The notes under the pieces: generated by a model
Databases searched by the model: none
Told to the model about the DNA's origin: nothing
The model's input: only the letters and a program-made list of their open reading frames with translations
In this document: positions 8,242 to 15,528 of the stretch, piece by piece
Layout of the letters: each line of letters opens with the position of its first letter
Numbering within the stretch: the first letter of the stretch is position 1
Translations under genes and position numbers: made by a program
Assembly (NCBI GenBank): GCA_023417815.1
Contig: JAEZEI010000079.1
Span: 1 to 48,202, forward strand
Source: Bacteroidota bacterium
GTDB lineage: Bacteria > Bacteroidota > Bacteroidia > Chitinophagales > Chitinophagaceae
DNA: 48,202 bases
Reading direction: 5' to 3'

Positions 8242-9045
8242 TTAATGCCTCAACCGGAAGTGCTGTTTCTCTTTGAAAGAAGTATCGAAAAATACGAGCC
8301 CGATGAAGAACAGGTCGATTGTAAGCGTAACCTCCGGTTTTTCCTTTATTGCATTCCATGCCTGCTCCATTTCATTGCTCCAGTAAATGTCATCGAATAC
8401 CATGAAGCCCTGGCCAGATAATTCAGGCCTGATATGATCATAATAACGCAGCGTGGGCTCCAGCCGGTGATTGCCATCAATATAGGCCATATCGATCTTT
8501 CCTGTCTTTTGCAGCACAGTTGGAAGAATGCCGTCAAAGTCACCGGTAAATAATTCTATTGGACCGCTTCCTGGTTTGTTAGAGCCTATGGTTCTAAAGG
8601 TCTCTGAAGCGATCTCCGCTATGGCCGGATCTCCTTCTATCGTATACACCTTACTGTTGCCTGAAAGATAAATAGTGGTTATTCCGAGGGAGGTGCCGAG
8701 TTCAAGAATGGTGGAAGCATTGAAATACTTCGCGATCCTGGCGAGCAGTTCGGCATACCGGCGCGGTTTAAGCGAAGTAGCTGCGATCCGGCTGATCTTT
8801 TTCTGCTTTCCTTTCACCTGCAGTGAACCTGCTCCCAGTTCGGTGATGCCCACAGATCTTTTATCCCTGAGCAATTCGCGCCTCAATATTTCTATTTCAT
8901 CAGCGCCGGCAACAGCTTCCCTGTCCATCAAAACCTTCCTGATGAATGAATAAACGAATGGCGAATGCACACCATGACCGTGACGGTTAGATGCAGACCA
9001 ATACCATTTAAGATATTTATACGCCAGCCTTATTGCTGAAAACAT
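8242..9045 (-). CDS. Class I SAM-dependent methyltransferase
   Basis: 267 residues. The methyltransferase core starts near residue 110: motif I ILELGTSLGITTIYL, an acidic residue after the second strand (TIEGDP), then MAYIDGNHR and MVFDDIYWS, which resemble the O-methyltransferase-like (catechol O-methyltransferase fold) group. The N-terminal 45 residues hold the conserved patch RHGHGVHSPFVYSFIRKVL, which I know from Bacteroidota methyltransferases of unknown substrate. It starts within the 3' end of folA (about 29 bases of overlap) and precedes pntAA by 29 bases. The substrate is unknown. Confidence 0.8.
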   Translation of the reverse strand: MFSAIRLAYKYLKWYWSASNRHGHGVHSPFVYSFIRKVLMDREAVAGADEIEILRRELLRDKRSVGITELGAGSLQVKGKQKKISRIAATSLKPRRYAELLARIAKYFNASTILELGTSLGITTIYLSGNSKVYTIEGDPAIAEIASETFRTIGSNKPGSGPIELFTGDFDGILPTVLQKTGKIDMAYIDGNHRLEPTLRYYDHIRPELSGQGFMVFDDIYWSNEMEQAWNAIKEKPEVTLTIDLFFIGLVFFDTSFKEKQHFRLRH

Positions 9046-9544
9046 GCGGTGGATTGGTTAACGATTCCCATGTTTGTATAGTGAAGGGATATGCATGCCT
9101 GTCATCTGCTTCCACTTCAATAGACCTCTTTAATTCCCAGGAATCATCGAGTTCGGGATAGAAAGTATCTCCTTCAATATTTGCGTGTACGCGTGTAAGA
9201 TGGATGCGGTTGGCAATATTCATCGATTGCTTATAGATCTCTCCTCCTCCAATGATAAATACTTCGAGACAGTTTTCTTTCTTCGCTTTTTCAATGGCAT
9301 CATCAATTCCTGATGCCGCTACCACTCCATCAACATTCCAGTCCGGATTTGAAGTGATCACGATGTTGGTTCTTCCCGGCAACACTTTTCCTACCGCCTC
9401 AAAGGTTTTTCTGCCCATGATAATCGGCAGGCCCCAGGTGGTATTTTTAAAGAATTTCAGGTCTTTAGGAAGATGCCACAACAGTTTTCCATCTTTCCCT
9501 ATCGAATTATTGGTGGCGGCTGCAACTACATGTGTGAGGATCAT
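9017..9544 (-). CDS. folA: Dihydrofolate reductase
   Basis: Reduces dihydrofolate to tetrahydrofolate with NADPH. About 175 residues from the ATG at 9544 (MILTHVVAAA), a better start than the in-frame one at 9565, which overlaps thyA. Family motifs are complete: NNSIGKDGKLLWHLPKDLKFFK (substrate pocket with the catalytic acidic residue in LPKDL), PIIMGRKTFEAVGK, LPGRTNIVI, and FIIGGGEIYKQ for NADPH. It lies 10 bases after thyA, the classic pairing: ThyA turns methylene-THF into DHF and FolA recycles it. Confidence 0.96.
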   Translation of the reverse strand: MILTHVVAAATNNSIGKDGKLLWHLPKDLKFFKNTTWGLPIIMGRKTFEAVGKVLPGRTNIVITSNPDWNVDGVVAASGIDDAIEKAKKENCLEVFIIGGGEIYKQSMNIANRIHLTRVHANIEGDTFYPELDDSWELKRSIEVEADDRHAYPFTIQTWESLTNPPHVFSNKAGV

Positions 9545-9554
9545 TGAAAAAGGT

Positions 9555-10367
9555 TTAAACCGCAACAGGCGCTTTAATGGCCGGGTGCGACTGGTAATTC
9601 AAAAGTTCAAAATCTTCATAGGTGAAATCGAAGATGTTCTTCACATGCTCATTGAGTTTCATTTGCGGCAGCGCGAATGGGGTCCTGGAAAGTTGCAGTT
9701 CAGCCTGCTCAAAATGGTTCTTATACAAATGAGCGTCGCCAAAGGTATGCACAAAATCTCCCGGCTGCATATCACAAACCTGGGCGATCATCATGGTCAG
9801 CAAAGCATAAGAAGCGATATTGAAAGGAACCCCAAGGAATACATCAGCGCTGCGCTGGTAAAGCTGGCAACTCAGCCTTCGCTTTCCGTTGTGCCCTGGC
9901 GCCGAAGTATAAAACTGGAACAGGCAATGGCATGGCATCAGTTTCATATCGGGAAGATCGGCAACATTCCATGCGCTTATCACCATCCTCCGGCTGTCGG
10001 GATCCTTCTTAAGCAGGTTAATGATCTCCGTTACCTGGTCAACTGTTTTTCCATTTGCGCCTTCCCAACTGCGCCACTGCTTTCCATAAACGGGACCAAG
10101 ATCACCATTTGCATCAGCCCATTCATCCCAGATACTAACATTATGTTCCTTAAGCCAGCCGATATTGGTATCACCTTTCAGGAACCATAACAGTTCGTAG
10201 ATGATGCTCTTGAGGTGGGTCTTTTTGGTGGTGACGAGAGGAAAACCATCAGCCAGGTTGAATCGCATCTGGTAGCCGAAAACACTGCGGGTGCCGGTGC
10301 CGGTACGGTCATTCTTATCCTCCCCGGTTTCCATTATATGCTCAAGCAGTTGCAGGTATTGTTGCAT
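9555..10367 (-). CDS. thyA: Thymidylate synthase
   Basis: Makes dTMP from dUMP with methylenetetrahydrofolate. The ATG at 10367 gives 270 residues and places the nucleophilic cysteine at residue 146 in LMPCHCLFQFY, the same number as in E. coli ThyA, which supports this start over the longer frame. Other signatures are RTGTGTRSVFG, the GPVYGKQWR loop, DPDSRRM (phosphate-binding arginines), and the QRSADVFLGVPFNIASYALL helix. It is the first gene of the long minus-strand block. The 190-base region upstream is shared with the divergent mnmA promoter. No convincing -7 box for thyA was seen there, only two copies of TTAAATTG. Confidence 0.97.
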   Translation of the reverse strand: MQQYLQLLEHIMETGEDKNDRTGTGTRSVFGYQMRFNLADGFPLVTTKKTHLKSIIYELLWFLKGDTNIGWLKEHNVSIWDEWADANGDLGPVYGKQWRSWEGANGKTVDQVTEIINLLKKDPDSRRMVISAWNVADLPDMKLMPCHCLFQFYTSAPGHNGKRRLSCQLYQRSADVFLGVPFNIASYALLTMMIAQVCDMQPGDFVHTFGDAHLYKNHFEQAELQLSRTPFALPQMKLNEHVKNIFDFTYEDFELLNYQSHPAIKAPVAV

Positions 10368-10541
10368 GCTGCAATTTAATACCGAAGAAGATGTGCCGAC
10401 AGCCAATTTAATCCCTTTATTTCCACATATTAATAAAGAACAGGGCTCCCCCTTTTTATTCTCACCCTTGCCTGAAAGCCAAGTATTTGTGAAATCACCT
10501 ATGTTTCCGCCATTCGAAAACCACGCCGCCGGGGCAATTTG

Positions 10542-10549
10542 TATCTTTG
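10542..10549 (+). promoter_or_regulatory. Bacteroidota -7 promoter box for mnmA
   Basis: TATCTTTG fits the TAnnTTTG consensus exactly. It lies 9 bases before the ATG at 10559, so the transcript would have almost no leader. No clear -33 TTTG element was found. Confidence 0.65.
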
Positions 10550-10558
10550 CACGTTTTT

Positions 10559-11665
10559 ATGAGCAAAGGAAAAGTACTGGTAGCAATGAGTGGCGGTATT
10601 GACAGCACGGTGGCCGCGCTGATGCTTCATAAGGAGGGTTATGAAGTAGTGGGAATCACTATGAAAACGTGGGATTATGCCACCAGCGTGGGTTCAACCG
10701 GGAAGAAAGAAACCGGCTGCTGCAACATAGACAGTTTCAACGATGCAAGGCTGGCCGCGGTGCAGCATGGCTTCCCGCATTTTATTCTGGATATCAGGGA
10801 AGAATTCGGGGATTTCGTGATCGAGAATTTTGTAGATGAATACCTTGCGGGAAGAACCCCTAATCCCTGCGTGATGTGCAATACCCACATTAAATGGAGG
10901 GCATTACTTAAGCGCGCGGATGCGCTGAATTGCGACTTTATCGCGACAGGGCATTATGCACAGATTAAAGAAGAGAACGGAAGATACTTCATCAGCAAGG
11001 GTCTGGATGACAATAAGGACCAGAGCTATGCCCTGTGGGGTTTGCAGCAGGACCTGCTTAGCCGGACAATCCTTCCCCTTGGAACCTATACCAAACCTGC
11101 CATCCGGCAAATGGCACATGATTTCGGGTATCCGGAACTCGCGAAAAAGAACGAGAGTTATGAGATCTGTTTCGTTCCGGATAACGATTACCGCGGATTC
11201 CTTAAAAGAAAAGTGGAAGGACTGGAAGAGAAGGTGGCTGGCGGAAATTTCATGGATACGAGGGGAAATGTGATCGGGAGGCATAAAGGTTATCCGTTCT
11301 ATACTGTGGGGCAGCGAAAAGGACTTGACATTGCTCTTGGAAGGCCGGCTTTTGTAACCGAGATCATCCCGGAAACCAATACCGTAGTGCTGGGAGAGGA
11401 AGAGGATCTTTCGCGCCAGGAAATGATCGTAAAGAACATCAACTGGATGAAGTACCCCGGCCTGGAAGAAAGCATGGATGCGGCAGTGAAGATCAGGTAC
11501 AAGGATAAAGGTGCACCCGGAAGCCTGGAAACATACGAAAACGGTGTAAAAGTTCGTTTTTATACGGATGTAAAAGGCATTGCACCTGGACAAAGTGCTG
11601 TATTTTACGAAGGAAATGATGTTATCGGGGGCGGAATAATTCAGCGTTACCCGGCATCCCTGTAA
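10559..11665 (+). CDS. mnmA: tRNA-specific 2-thiouridylase MnmA
   Basis: Adds sulfur to U34 of Lys, Glu and Gln tRNAs, using ATP and a sulfur relay. 368 residues. The PP-loop SGGIDST at residues 11-17 binds ATP. Catalytic Cys107 lies in CVMCNTHIKW, and the second active-site cysteine is Cys204 in SYEICFVPD. GHYAQI, KDQSYALW and the VGQRKGLDIA segment of the C-terminal domain are also present. I take ATG 10559 as the start: the in-frame TTG at 10547 lies inside the promoter box and so cannot be in the message. It is transcribed away from thyA and is followed 18 bases later by a lipoprotein gene. Confidence 0.96.
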   Translation: MSKGKVLVAMSGGIDSTVAALMLHKEGYEVVGITMKTWDYATSVGSTGKKETGCCNIDSFNDARLAAVQHGFPHFILDIREEFGDFVIENFVDEYLAGRTPNPCVMCNTHIKWRALLKRADALNCDFIATGHYAQIKEENGRYFISKGLDDNKDQSYALWGLQQDLLSRTILPLGTYTKPAIRQMAHDFGYPELAKKNESYEICFVPDNDYRGFLKRKVEGLEEKVAGGNFMDTRGNVIGRHKGYPFYTVGQRKGLDIALGRPAFVTEIIPETNTVVLGEEEDLSRQEMIVKNINWMKYPGLEESMDAAVKIRYKDKGAPGSLETYENGVKVRFYTDVKGIAPGQSAVFYEGNDVIGGGIIQRYPASL

Positions 11666-11683
11666 TATCCACAATCCATTTAT

Positions 11684-12421
11684 ATGACAAAGTATTTGTT
11701 CTCTGTGATCCTGCTTGGCGTGTTGGCCGCCGGCTGTAAGAAATCCACAGAAGAATTCCTTTCGGCGCCACTTTCCGATTACGCCCCATATACTGTAGGA
11801 AAATATATCACCTACCGGCTCGATTCGCTGGTATTTGTAAATTTCGGATCAACTTCCGAAGTACATACTTACGAGGTAAAATACGAAGTGGATGCAGAGA
11901 TCACCGATAACCTTGGCCGACCTGCTTACAGGATCATCCGTTATATACGAAACCTGCCTTCAGACCCATGGAATCCTGATAATACCTTTATGGCGGTGAA
12001 CACCGGTAACAGCCTGGAATTCATTGAAGACAATGAACGATACATCAAACTTCGCCAGCCGGTTCGTGATGGCTATTCCTGGAAGGGAAATACCTATATC
12101 GATACCTATTCACTGTACTCCGAAAAAAAATACCTCGATGGCTGGGACTACATGTATGATGGCATCGATGTTCCTGAATCCTACAACGGCCATAATGTTG
12201 AAGTATTGATCGTTGATCAGCGTGATGAGGTAATTGGGAATCCTAATGATCCCAACAGTTATAGCGAGATCAACCAGGGACTTGAAAAATATGCCAAAGG
12301 CGTCGGTATGGTGTACCGTCATTTCCTGCATACAGAATACCAGCCCCCTGTACCGGGCCGGGACGGCCACTTTGTAGATGGATCATATGGGATCACCCTT
12401 ACTATGATTGATCACAATTGA
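11684..12421 (+). CDS. Hypothetical lipoprotein
   Basis: 245 residues with a textbook lipoprotein signal: MTKYLFSVILLGVLAAGC, Cys18 in an LAAGC lipobox followed by Lys-Lys-Ser. The mature part is acidic and aromatic, rich in Tyr and Asp, with alternating beta-type segments (VGKYITYRLDSLVF, YEVKYEVDAEI). This is a common look for Bacteroidota periplasmic or outer-membrane lipoproteins of unknown function. It lies 18 bases downstream of mnmA with no visible terminator between, so it is probably cotranscribed. Its stop codon directly abuts the heptamer repeat. Confidence 0.8.
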   Translation: MTKYLFSVILLGVLAAGCKKSTEEFLSAPLSDYAPYTVGKYITYRLDSLVFVNFGSTSEVHTYEVKYEVDAEITDNLGRPAYRIIRYIRNLPSDPWNPDNTFMAVNTGNSLEFIEDNERYIKLRQPVRDGYSWKGNTYIDTYSLYSEKKYLDGWDYMYDGIDVPESYNGHNVEVLIVDQRDEVIGNPNDPNSYSEINQGLEKYAKGVGMVYRHFLHTEYQPPVPGRDGHFVDGSYGITLTMIDHN

Positions 12422-12497
12422 GTTGGAGGTTGGAAGTTGGAAGTTGGAGGTTGGAGGTTGGAGGTTGGAAGTTGGAGGTTGGAGGTTGGAGGTTGGA
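12422..12497. repeat. Tandem 7-bp repeat (TTGGARG)n, about 10.7 copies
   Basis: From 12423, ten consecutive heptamers alternate between TTGGAGG (seven) and TTGGAAG (three), followed by a partial TTGGA. The repeat fills the whole gap between the stop codons of two convergent genes (TGA ending at 12421 and TAA starting at 12498 on the other strand). The strand asymmetry is extreme: one strand carries no C. Such heptamers suggest slippage-prone DNA; a regulatory or terminator role is not shown. Confidence 0.95.
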
Positions 12498-12989
12498 TTA
12501 CTTCTTCCTCAAAAAAGATATCAGGTCGGTTGAAGGAATTGCAGTTATTCCTGCCATCCTCATCATGGTCACGAGTTGTCCCCGGTGATAAGACTGGTGA
12601 TTAAAAAGATGCATCAGCACTTCGTGCACCGGCTGCTTGAACTGGTCCTTCTTCGAATTTTTATATATGAATTCATGGGAGAGCGCAGCTTCTGTAGCCA
12701 CATCCACCCACTCTTTCCATCTTCTTGAACTGTTTACCAGTGCGGTGGTAAGTTCCACAAGATTACCTTCATAGGGTTGGCCCGGTTGCACAGGATTTTC
12801 AAATAGCTTCATACGCTGCCACCATACTTCCTCCACTTCCATTATATGTATCAGTGTTTTGAAGATTGAGGGGAAACTGGAAGGAATATCCTTGTGCACC
12901 ATATCATCCGGGAGATTCAGTATCACATCAGTTATCCGTTGGTTTGCCCAGAAATTATAATGTGCATATTGAACAAGCAACTGTTTCAT
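12498..12989 (-). CDS. DinB family protein
   Basis: A four-helix-bundle metal-binding protein of the DinB/YfiT-like superfamily, 163 residues from the ATG at 12989. The longer frame to 13055 is rejected because it crosses the likely promoter box at 13004-13011. The expected metal triad is visible: His48 in LIHIMEVEEVWW, and His131 and His135 in HLFNHQSYHRGQ. The family includes thiol-dependent transferases and stress proteins; the specific substrate cannot be told. Divergent from the GNAT gene, convergent with the lipoprotein across the heptamer repeat. Confidence 0.88.
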   Translation of the reverse strand: MKQLLVQYAHYNFWANQRITDVILNLPDDMVHKDIPSSFPSIFKTLIHIMEVEEVWWQRMKLFENPVQPGQPYEGNLVELTTALVNSSRRWKEWVDVATEAALSHEFIYKNSKKDQFKQPVHEVLMHLFNHQSYHRGQLVTMMRMAGITAIPSTDLISFLRKK

Positions 12990-13003
12990 CTGAAGGGTTT
13001 GGC

Positions 13004-13011
13004 CAAAATTA
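13004..13011 (-). promoter_or_regulatory. -7 promoter box for the DinB-family gene
   Basis: TAATTTTG on the minus strand fits TAnnTTTG and lies 14 bases before the ATG at 12989. It is back to back with the box of the divergent GNAT gene. Confidence 0.55.
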
Positions 13012-13033
13012 TACCTAATTAAAGTTGAATGAA

Positions 13034-13041
13034 TAGTTTTG
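13034..13041 (+). promoter_or_regulatory. -7 promoter box for the GNAT gene
   Basis: TAGTTTTG fits TAnnTTTG, 13 bases before the ATG at 13055, giving a very short leader. Confidence 0.55.
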
Positions 13042-13054
13042 AAAAAAACGAACA

Positions 13055-13522
13055 ATGAAAATCACAATTCGGCCAGCCAGGAAGGAAGACTGTGAGCGGA
13101 TGATGGAGCTTATAAAGGAACTGGCATTGTATGAACGAGCCCCCGCGGAAGTAACGGTAACCTTCGATCACTTCGTGGAAAGCGGCTTCGGCACAAAACC
13201 CGTGTGGGAGGCAATAGTGGCAGAAACCGGTGCCGGCATATCAGGGTTTGCCCTCTGGTATACGCGATACAGCACATGGAAAGGTCAGCGATTATACCTT
13301 GAAGACATCATTGTAACTGAAGAAATGCGCGGAAAGGGGATCGGAAAGCTCCTGTTTGAAGAACTTATAACGATCGGCCGCGAACGGAACTATAGCGGGA
13401 TGGTATGGCAGGTGCTGAAATGGAATGAGCCTGCGATCAATTTCTACAGGAAATATGAAGGTGTTTCGTTCGATGGTGAATGGTTCAATTGTGCCCTGGC
13501 GCTGCCTGAATTCAGGCCCTGA
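13055..13522 (+). CDS. GNAT N-acetyltransferase, spermidine/diamine acetyltransferase-like
   Basis: 155 residues with the full GNAT fold. The acetyl-CoA pyrophosphate loop is EEMRGKGIGKLL (about 89-100), preceded by the LYLEDIIV strand. Further on come KWNEPAINFYRKYEG, with Tyr131 in the position of the general acid, and a C-terminal strand. The LYERAP, LYLEDIIV and NEPAINFY patches resemble the SAT1/SAT2 (diamine or thialysine acetyltransferase) subgroup, so an amine or amino-acid amine substrate is plausible. It is transcribed from its own promoter, and the icd gene follows with another promoter. Confidence 0.85.
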   Translation: MKITIRPARKEDCERMMELIKELALYERAPAEVTVTFDHFVESGFGTKPVWEAIVAETGAGISGFALWYTRYSTWKGQRLYLEDIIVTEEMRGKGIGKLLFEELITIGRERNYSGMVWQVLKWNEPAINFYRKYEGVSFDGEWFNCALALPEFRP

Positions 13523-13541
13523 TTCTTCGGCCGCTTTTGTC

Positions 13542-13549
13542 TATTTTTG
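13542..13549 (+). promoter_or_regulatory. -7 promoter box for the isocitrate dehydrogenase gene
   Basis: TATTTTTG fits TAnnTTTG; it lies 20 bases before the ATG at 13570 and just after the GNAT stop codon. Confidence 0.6.
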
Positions 13550-13569
13550 CACCCTCAAAAAACACCGCT

Positions 13570-14835
13570 ATGGCTGAAAAGATAACAATGGGCGCGGATG
13601 GCGTGCTGAAAGTTCCGGATAACCCGGTAATTCCCTTTATTGAAGGAGATGGTATAGGTCCCGATATCTGGAAGGCCAGCGTTCGTGTGTTTGATGCTGC
13701 TGTGGAAAAGGCATACCATGGCAAGAAGAAAATTGAATGGATGAAAGTGCTTGCCGGTGAAGAAGCTTTTAACGCTACCGGCGAATGGATGCCAGAGGCC
13801 ACAATGGAAGCTTTCCGGGATTACCTGCTTTCTATAAAAGGCCCCCTTACCACCCCGGTTGGAGGAGGTATCCGCAGCCTGAATGTTGCTCTTCGCCAGG
13901 AGTTAGACCTTTATGTATGCCTGCGCCCTGTAAAATATTTTGAAGGCGTTCCCTCTCCTATGTGGCAGCCTGAAAAGGTGAACATGGTGATCTTCCGGGA
14001 GAATACGGAAGATATTTATGCAGGTATTGAATTTATGACGGGCACCCCGGAGGCTAAAAAACTTCTTGATTTCCTGACTGGTGAGATGGGTGTGAAGGCT
14101 TTCCGTTTCCCTGAAACAACATCCCTTGGAGTTAAACCGGTAAGCCGGGAAGGCAGTGAAAGGTTGATCAGGGCTGCCATACAGTATGCGATCGACCATA
14201 AACTTCCCTCGGTAACGATCGTGCACAAAGGCAACATCATGAAGTTCACCGAAGGTGCATTTAAGAACTGGGGATATGAACTTGCAGAACGCGAATTCAG
14301 CGGTCAGGTTTACACATGGCAACAATGGGAGAAAACCAAAAAGGAAAGCGGGGAAGCAGTTGCCAATGAGGAAATGAAGATCAGCGCCATAGGCGGGAAG
14401 GTGATCATAAAGGATGCCATCGCAGATAATTTCCTTCAACAGGCTTTGCTGGCACCGCAGGATTATTCAGTGATCGCGACCCTGAACCTTAATGGCGATT
14501 ACATCAGTGATGCCCTTGCAGCGCAGGTGGGCGGCATAGGAATCGCTCCCGGCGCGAACATAAATTACAGAACAGGTCATGCAGTTTTTGAAGCCACCCA
14601 TGGCACAGCTCCCCGCTTCGCAAACACCAATACCATGAACCCGAGCTCGGTTATCCTTAGCGGGGTTATGATGCTTGAATACATGGGATGGAGGGATGCT
14701 GCAGAAATGATCACGAATGCAGTAGGCAAGACCATCAGGAATAAGACAGTAACAATCGATTTCTACAACCTGATGAAAGATGCGACCCTGCTTAAAACGA
14801 GCGAGTTTGCTGATGAGGTGATAAACAATATGTAA
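13570..14835 (+). CDS. icd: Isocitrate dehydrogenase, E. coli-type (type I)
   Basis: Oxidatively decarboxylates isocitrate to 2-oxoglutarate in the TCA cycle. 421 residues from the ATG at 13570; the frame extends upstream to 13537 but crosses the promoter. Substrate residues are conserved: Ser103 in GGGIRSLNVALRQELDLY (Ser113 of E. coli, the AceK phosphorylation site) with the following arginines, and FRENTEDIYAG. The cofactor pocket is unusual. Where E. coli has Lys344, Tyr345, Tyr391 and Arg395 that grip the NADP 2'-phosphate, this protein has Arg349, Phe350, Ile396 and Asn400, and it also lacks the Asp-Ile pair typical of NAD enzymes. Cofactor choice is therefore open. A second, eukaryote-like isocitrate dehydrogenase lies at 33363-34595. 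Confidence 0.93.
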   Translation: MAEKITMGADGVLKVPDNPVIPFIEGDGIGPDIWKASVRVFDAAVEKAYHGKKKIEWMKVLAGEEAFNATGEWMPEATMEAFRDYLLSIKGPLTTPVGGGIRSLNVALRQELDLYVCLRPVKYFEGVPSPMWQPEKVNMVIFRENTEDIYAGIEFMTGTPEAKKLLDFLTGEMGVKAFRFPETTSLGVKPVSREGSERLIRAAIQYAIDHKLPSVTIVHKGNIMKFTEGAFKNWGYELAEREFSGQVYTWQQWEKTKKESGEAVANEEMKISAIGGKVIIKDAIADNFLQQALLAPQDYSVIATLNLNGDYISDALAAQVGGIGIAPGANINYRTGHAVFEATHGTAPRFANTNTMNPSSVILSGVMMLEYMGWRDAAEMITNAVGKTIRNKTVTIDFYNLMKDATLLKTSEFADEVINNM

Positions 14836-14844
14836 GGACCGTTC

Positions 14845-15519
14845 CTAAACCCATTTCTTTTTCTGGGCGAGATGGATGGCCTGGGTGCGGCTATGCACAT
14901 GAAGTTTATCGTAAATATTTATGACATGCTTCTTGGCCGTGTTAGGACTGATGCCCAGTTCAGCGCCGATCTCCTTATACAACAATCCCCGTACGAGCAG
15001 TTTCAATATTTGTTGCTCTCTTTCGGTAAGATCAAACACTTCCATGGGTGTATTTGCAGGACGTGAGGAGCCAATAGTGATCTCGTTGTTCTGTACCAGT
15101 TGCAGCATTTTAAAGGCAATTCCAGGTGAAACAGGACCTGCCCCGCTTTCGTACATCTGCAATAACATTTCGCTGATATTTTCTGCGCTTTCATCTTTCA
15201 GAAGATAGCCGAACGCGCCTGCTTTAATTGCCCTGAAGATCTTTTCTTCATCATCAAAGATTGTGAGCACAACAAATTTTACTTCGGGATATTTCAAAGA
15301 TCCTGCAGCTATCGCCTCCACTCCATCCATACCGGGCATCTCCAGGTCCATGAGAACAACCTCGGGCAATTCAGCATACGGCAGCAAGGCCATCCGGTCA
15401 AGAAAGTCCCTGCCATCACCAGCACTAAGAACCACCCTGAACTGGTCATTCATGAGTTTATTCTTTAGAATGTTGCGGTTGCTGATTTTATCATCCACTA
15501 TTCCGATCCTGATGCTCAT
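14845..15519 (-). CDS. LuxR/NarL-family response regulator
   Basis: 224 residues. The receiver domain (about 1-125) has Asp9-Asp10, phospho-acceptor Asp58 in VVLMDLEMPGMDG, Thr86 and Lys108. The C-terminal LuxR-type helix-turn-helix (about 160-222) reads LTEREQQILKLLVRGL, then KEIGAELGISPNTAKKHV. It is the partner of the histidine kinase whose gene ends 9 bases upstream, so the two form an operon. Only 9 bases separate its stop from that of the convergent icd gene, with no clear terminator. The divergent giant surface-protein gene beyond the kinase is a candidate target, which is inference from position only. Confidence 0.93.
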   Translation of the reverse strand: MSIRIGIVDDKISNRNILKNKLMNDQFRVVLSAGDGRDFLDRMALLPYAELPEVVLMDLEMPGMDGVEAIAAGSLKYPEVKFVVLTIFDDEEKIFRAIKAGAFGYLLKDESAENISEMLLQMYESGAGPVSPGIAFKMLQLVQNNEITIGSSRPANTPMEVFDLTEREQQILKLLVRGLLYKEIGAELGISPNTAKKHVINIYDKLHVHSRTQAIHLAQKKKWV

Positions 15520-15528
15520 GATGATTGA

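Noticed and set aside
9017..9045. Overlap of folA and methyltransferase as a sign of a wrong start
   Set aside because: The methyltransferase N-terminus from 9045 matches the conserved RHGHGVHSPF family pattern, so the overlap seems real.
9252..10190. 312-codon plus-strand frame
   Set aside because: Antisense to folA and thyA; the long open frame is a codon-usage shadow.
10547..10558. TTG start upstream of mnmA
   Set aside because: Overlaps the -7 box TATCTTTG; the ATG at 10559 gives a normal MnmA N-terminus.
10904..11674. 256-codon minus-strand frame
   Set aside because: Antisense to mnmA, which has both catalytic cysteines and the PP-loop.
13903..14439. 178-codon minus-strand frame
   Set aside because: Antisense to the type I isocitrate dehydrogenase and without a promoter or family look.
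14836..14844. Terminator between icd and the response regulator gene
   Set aside because: Only a 4-bp stem (AGGA with TCCT) is visible, too weak to call.
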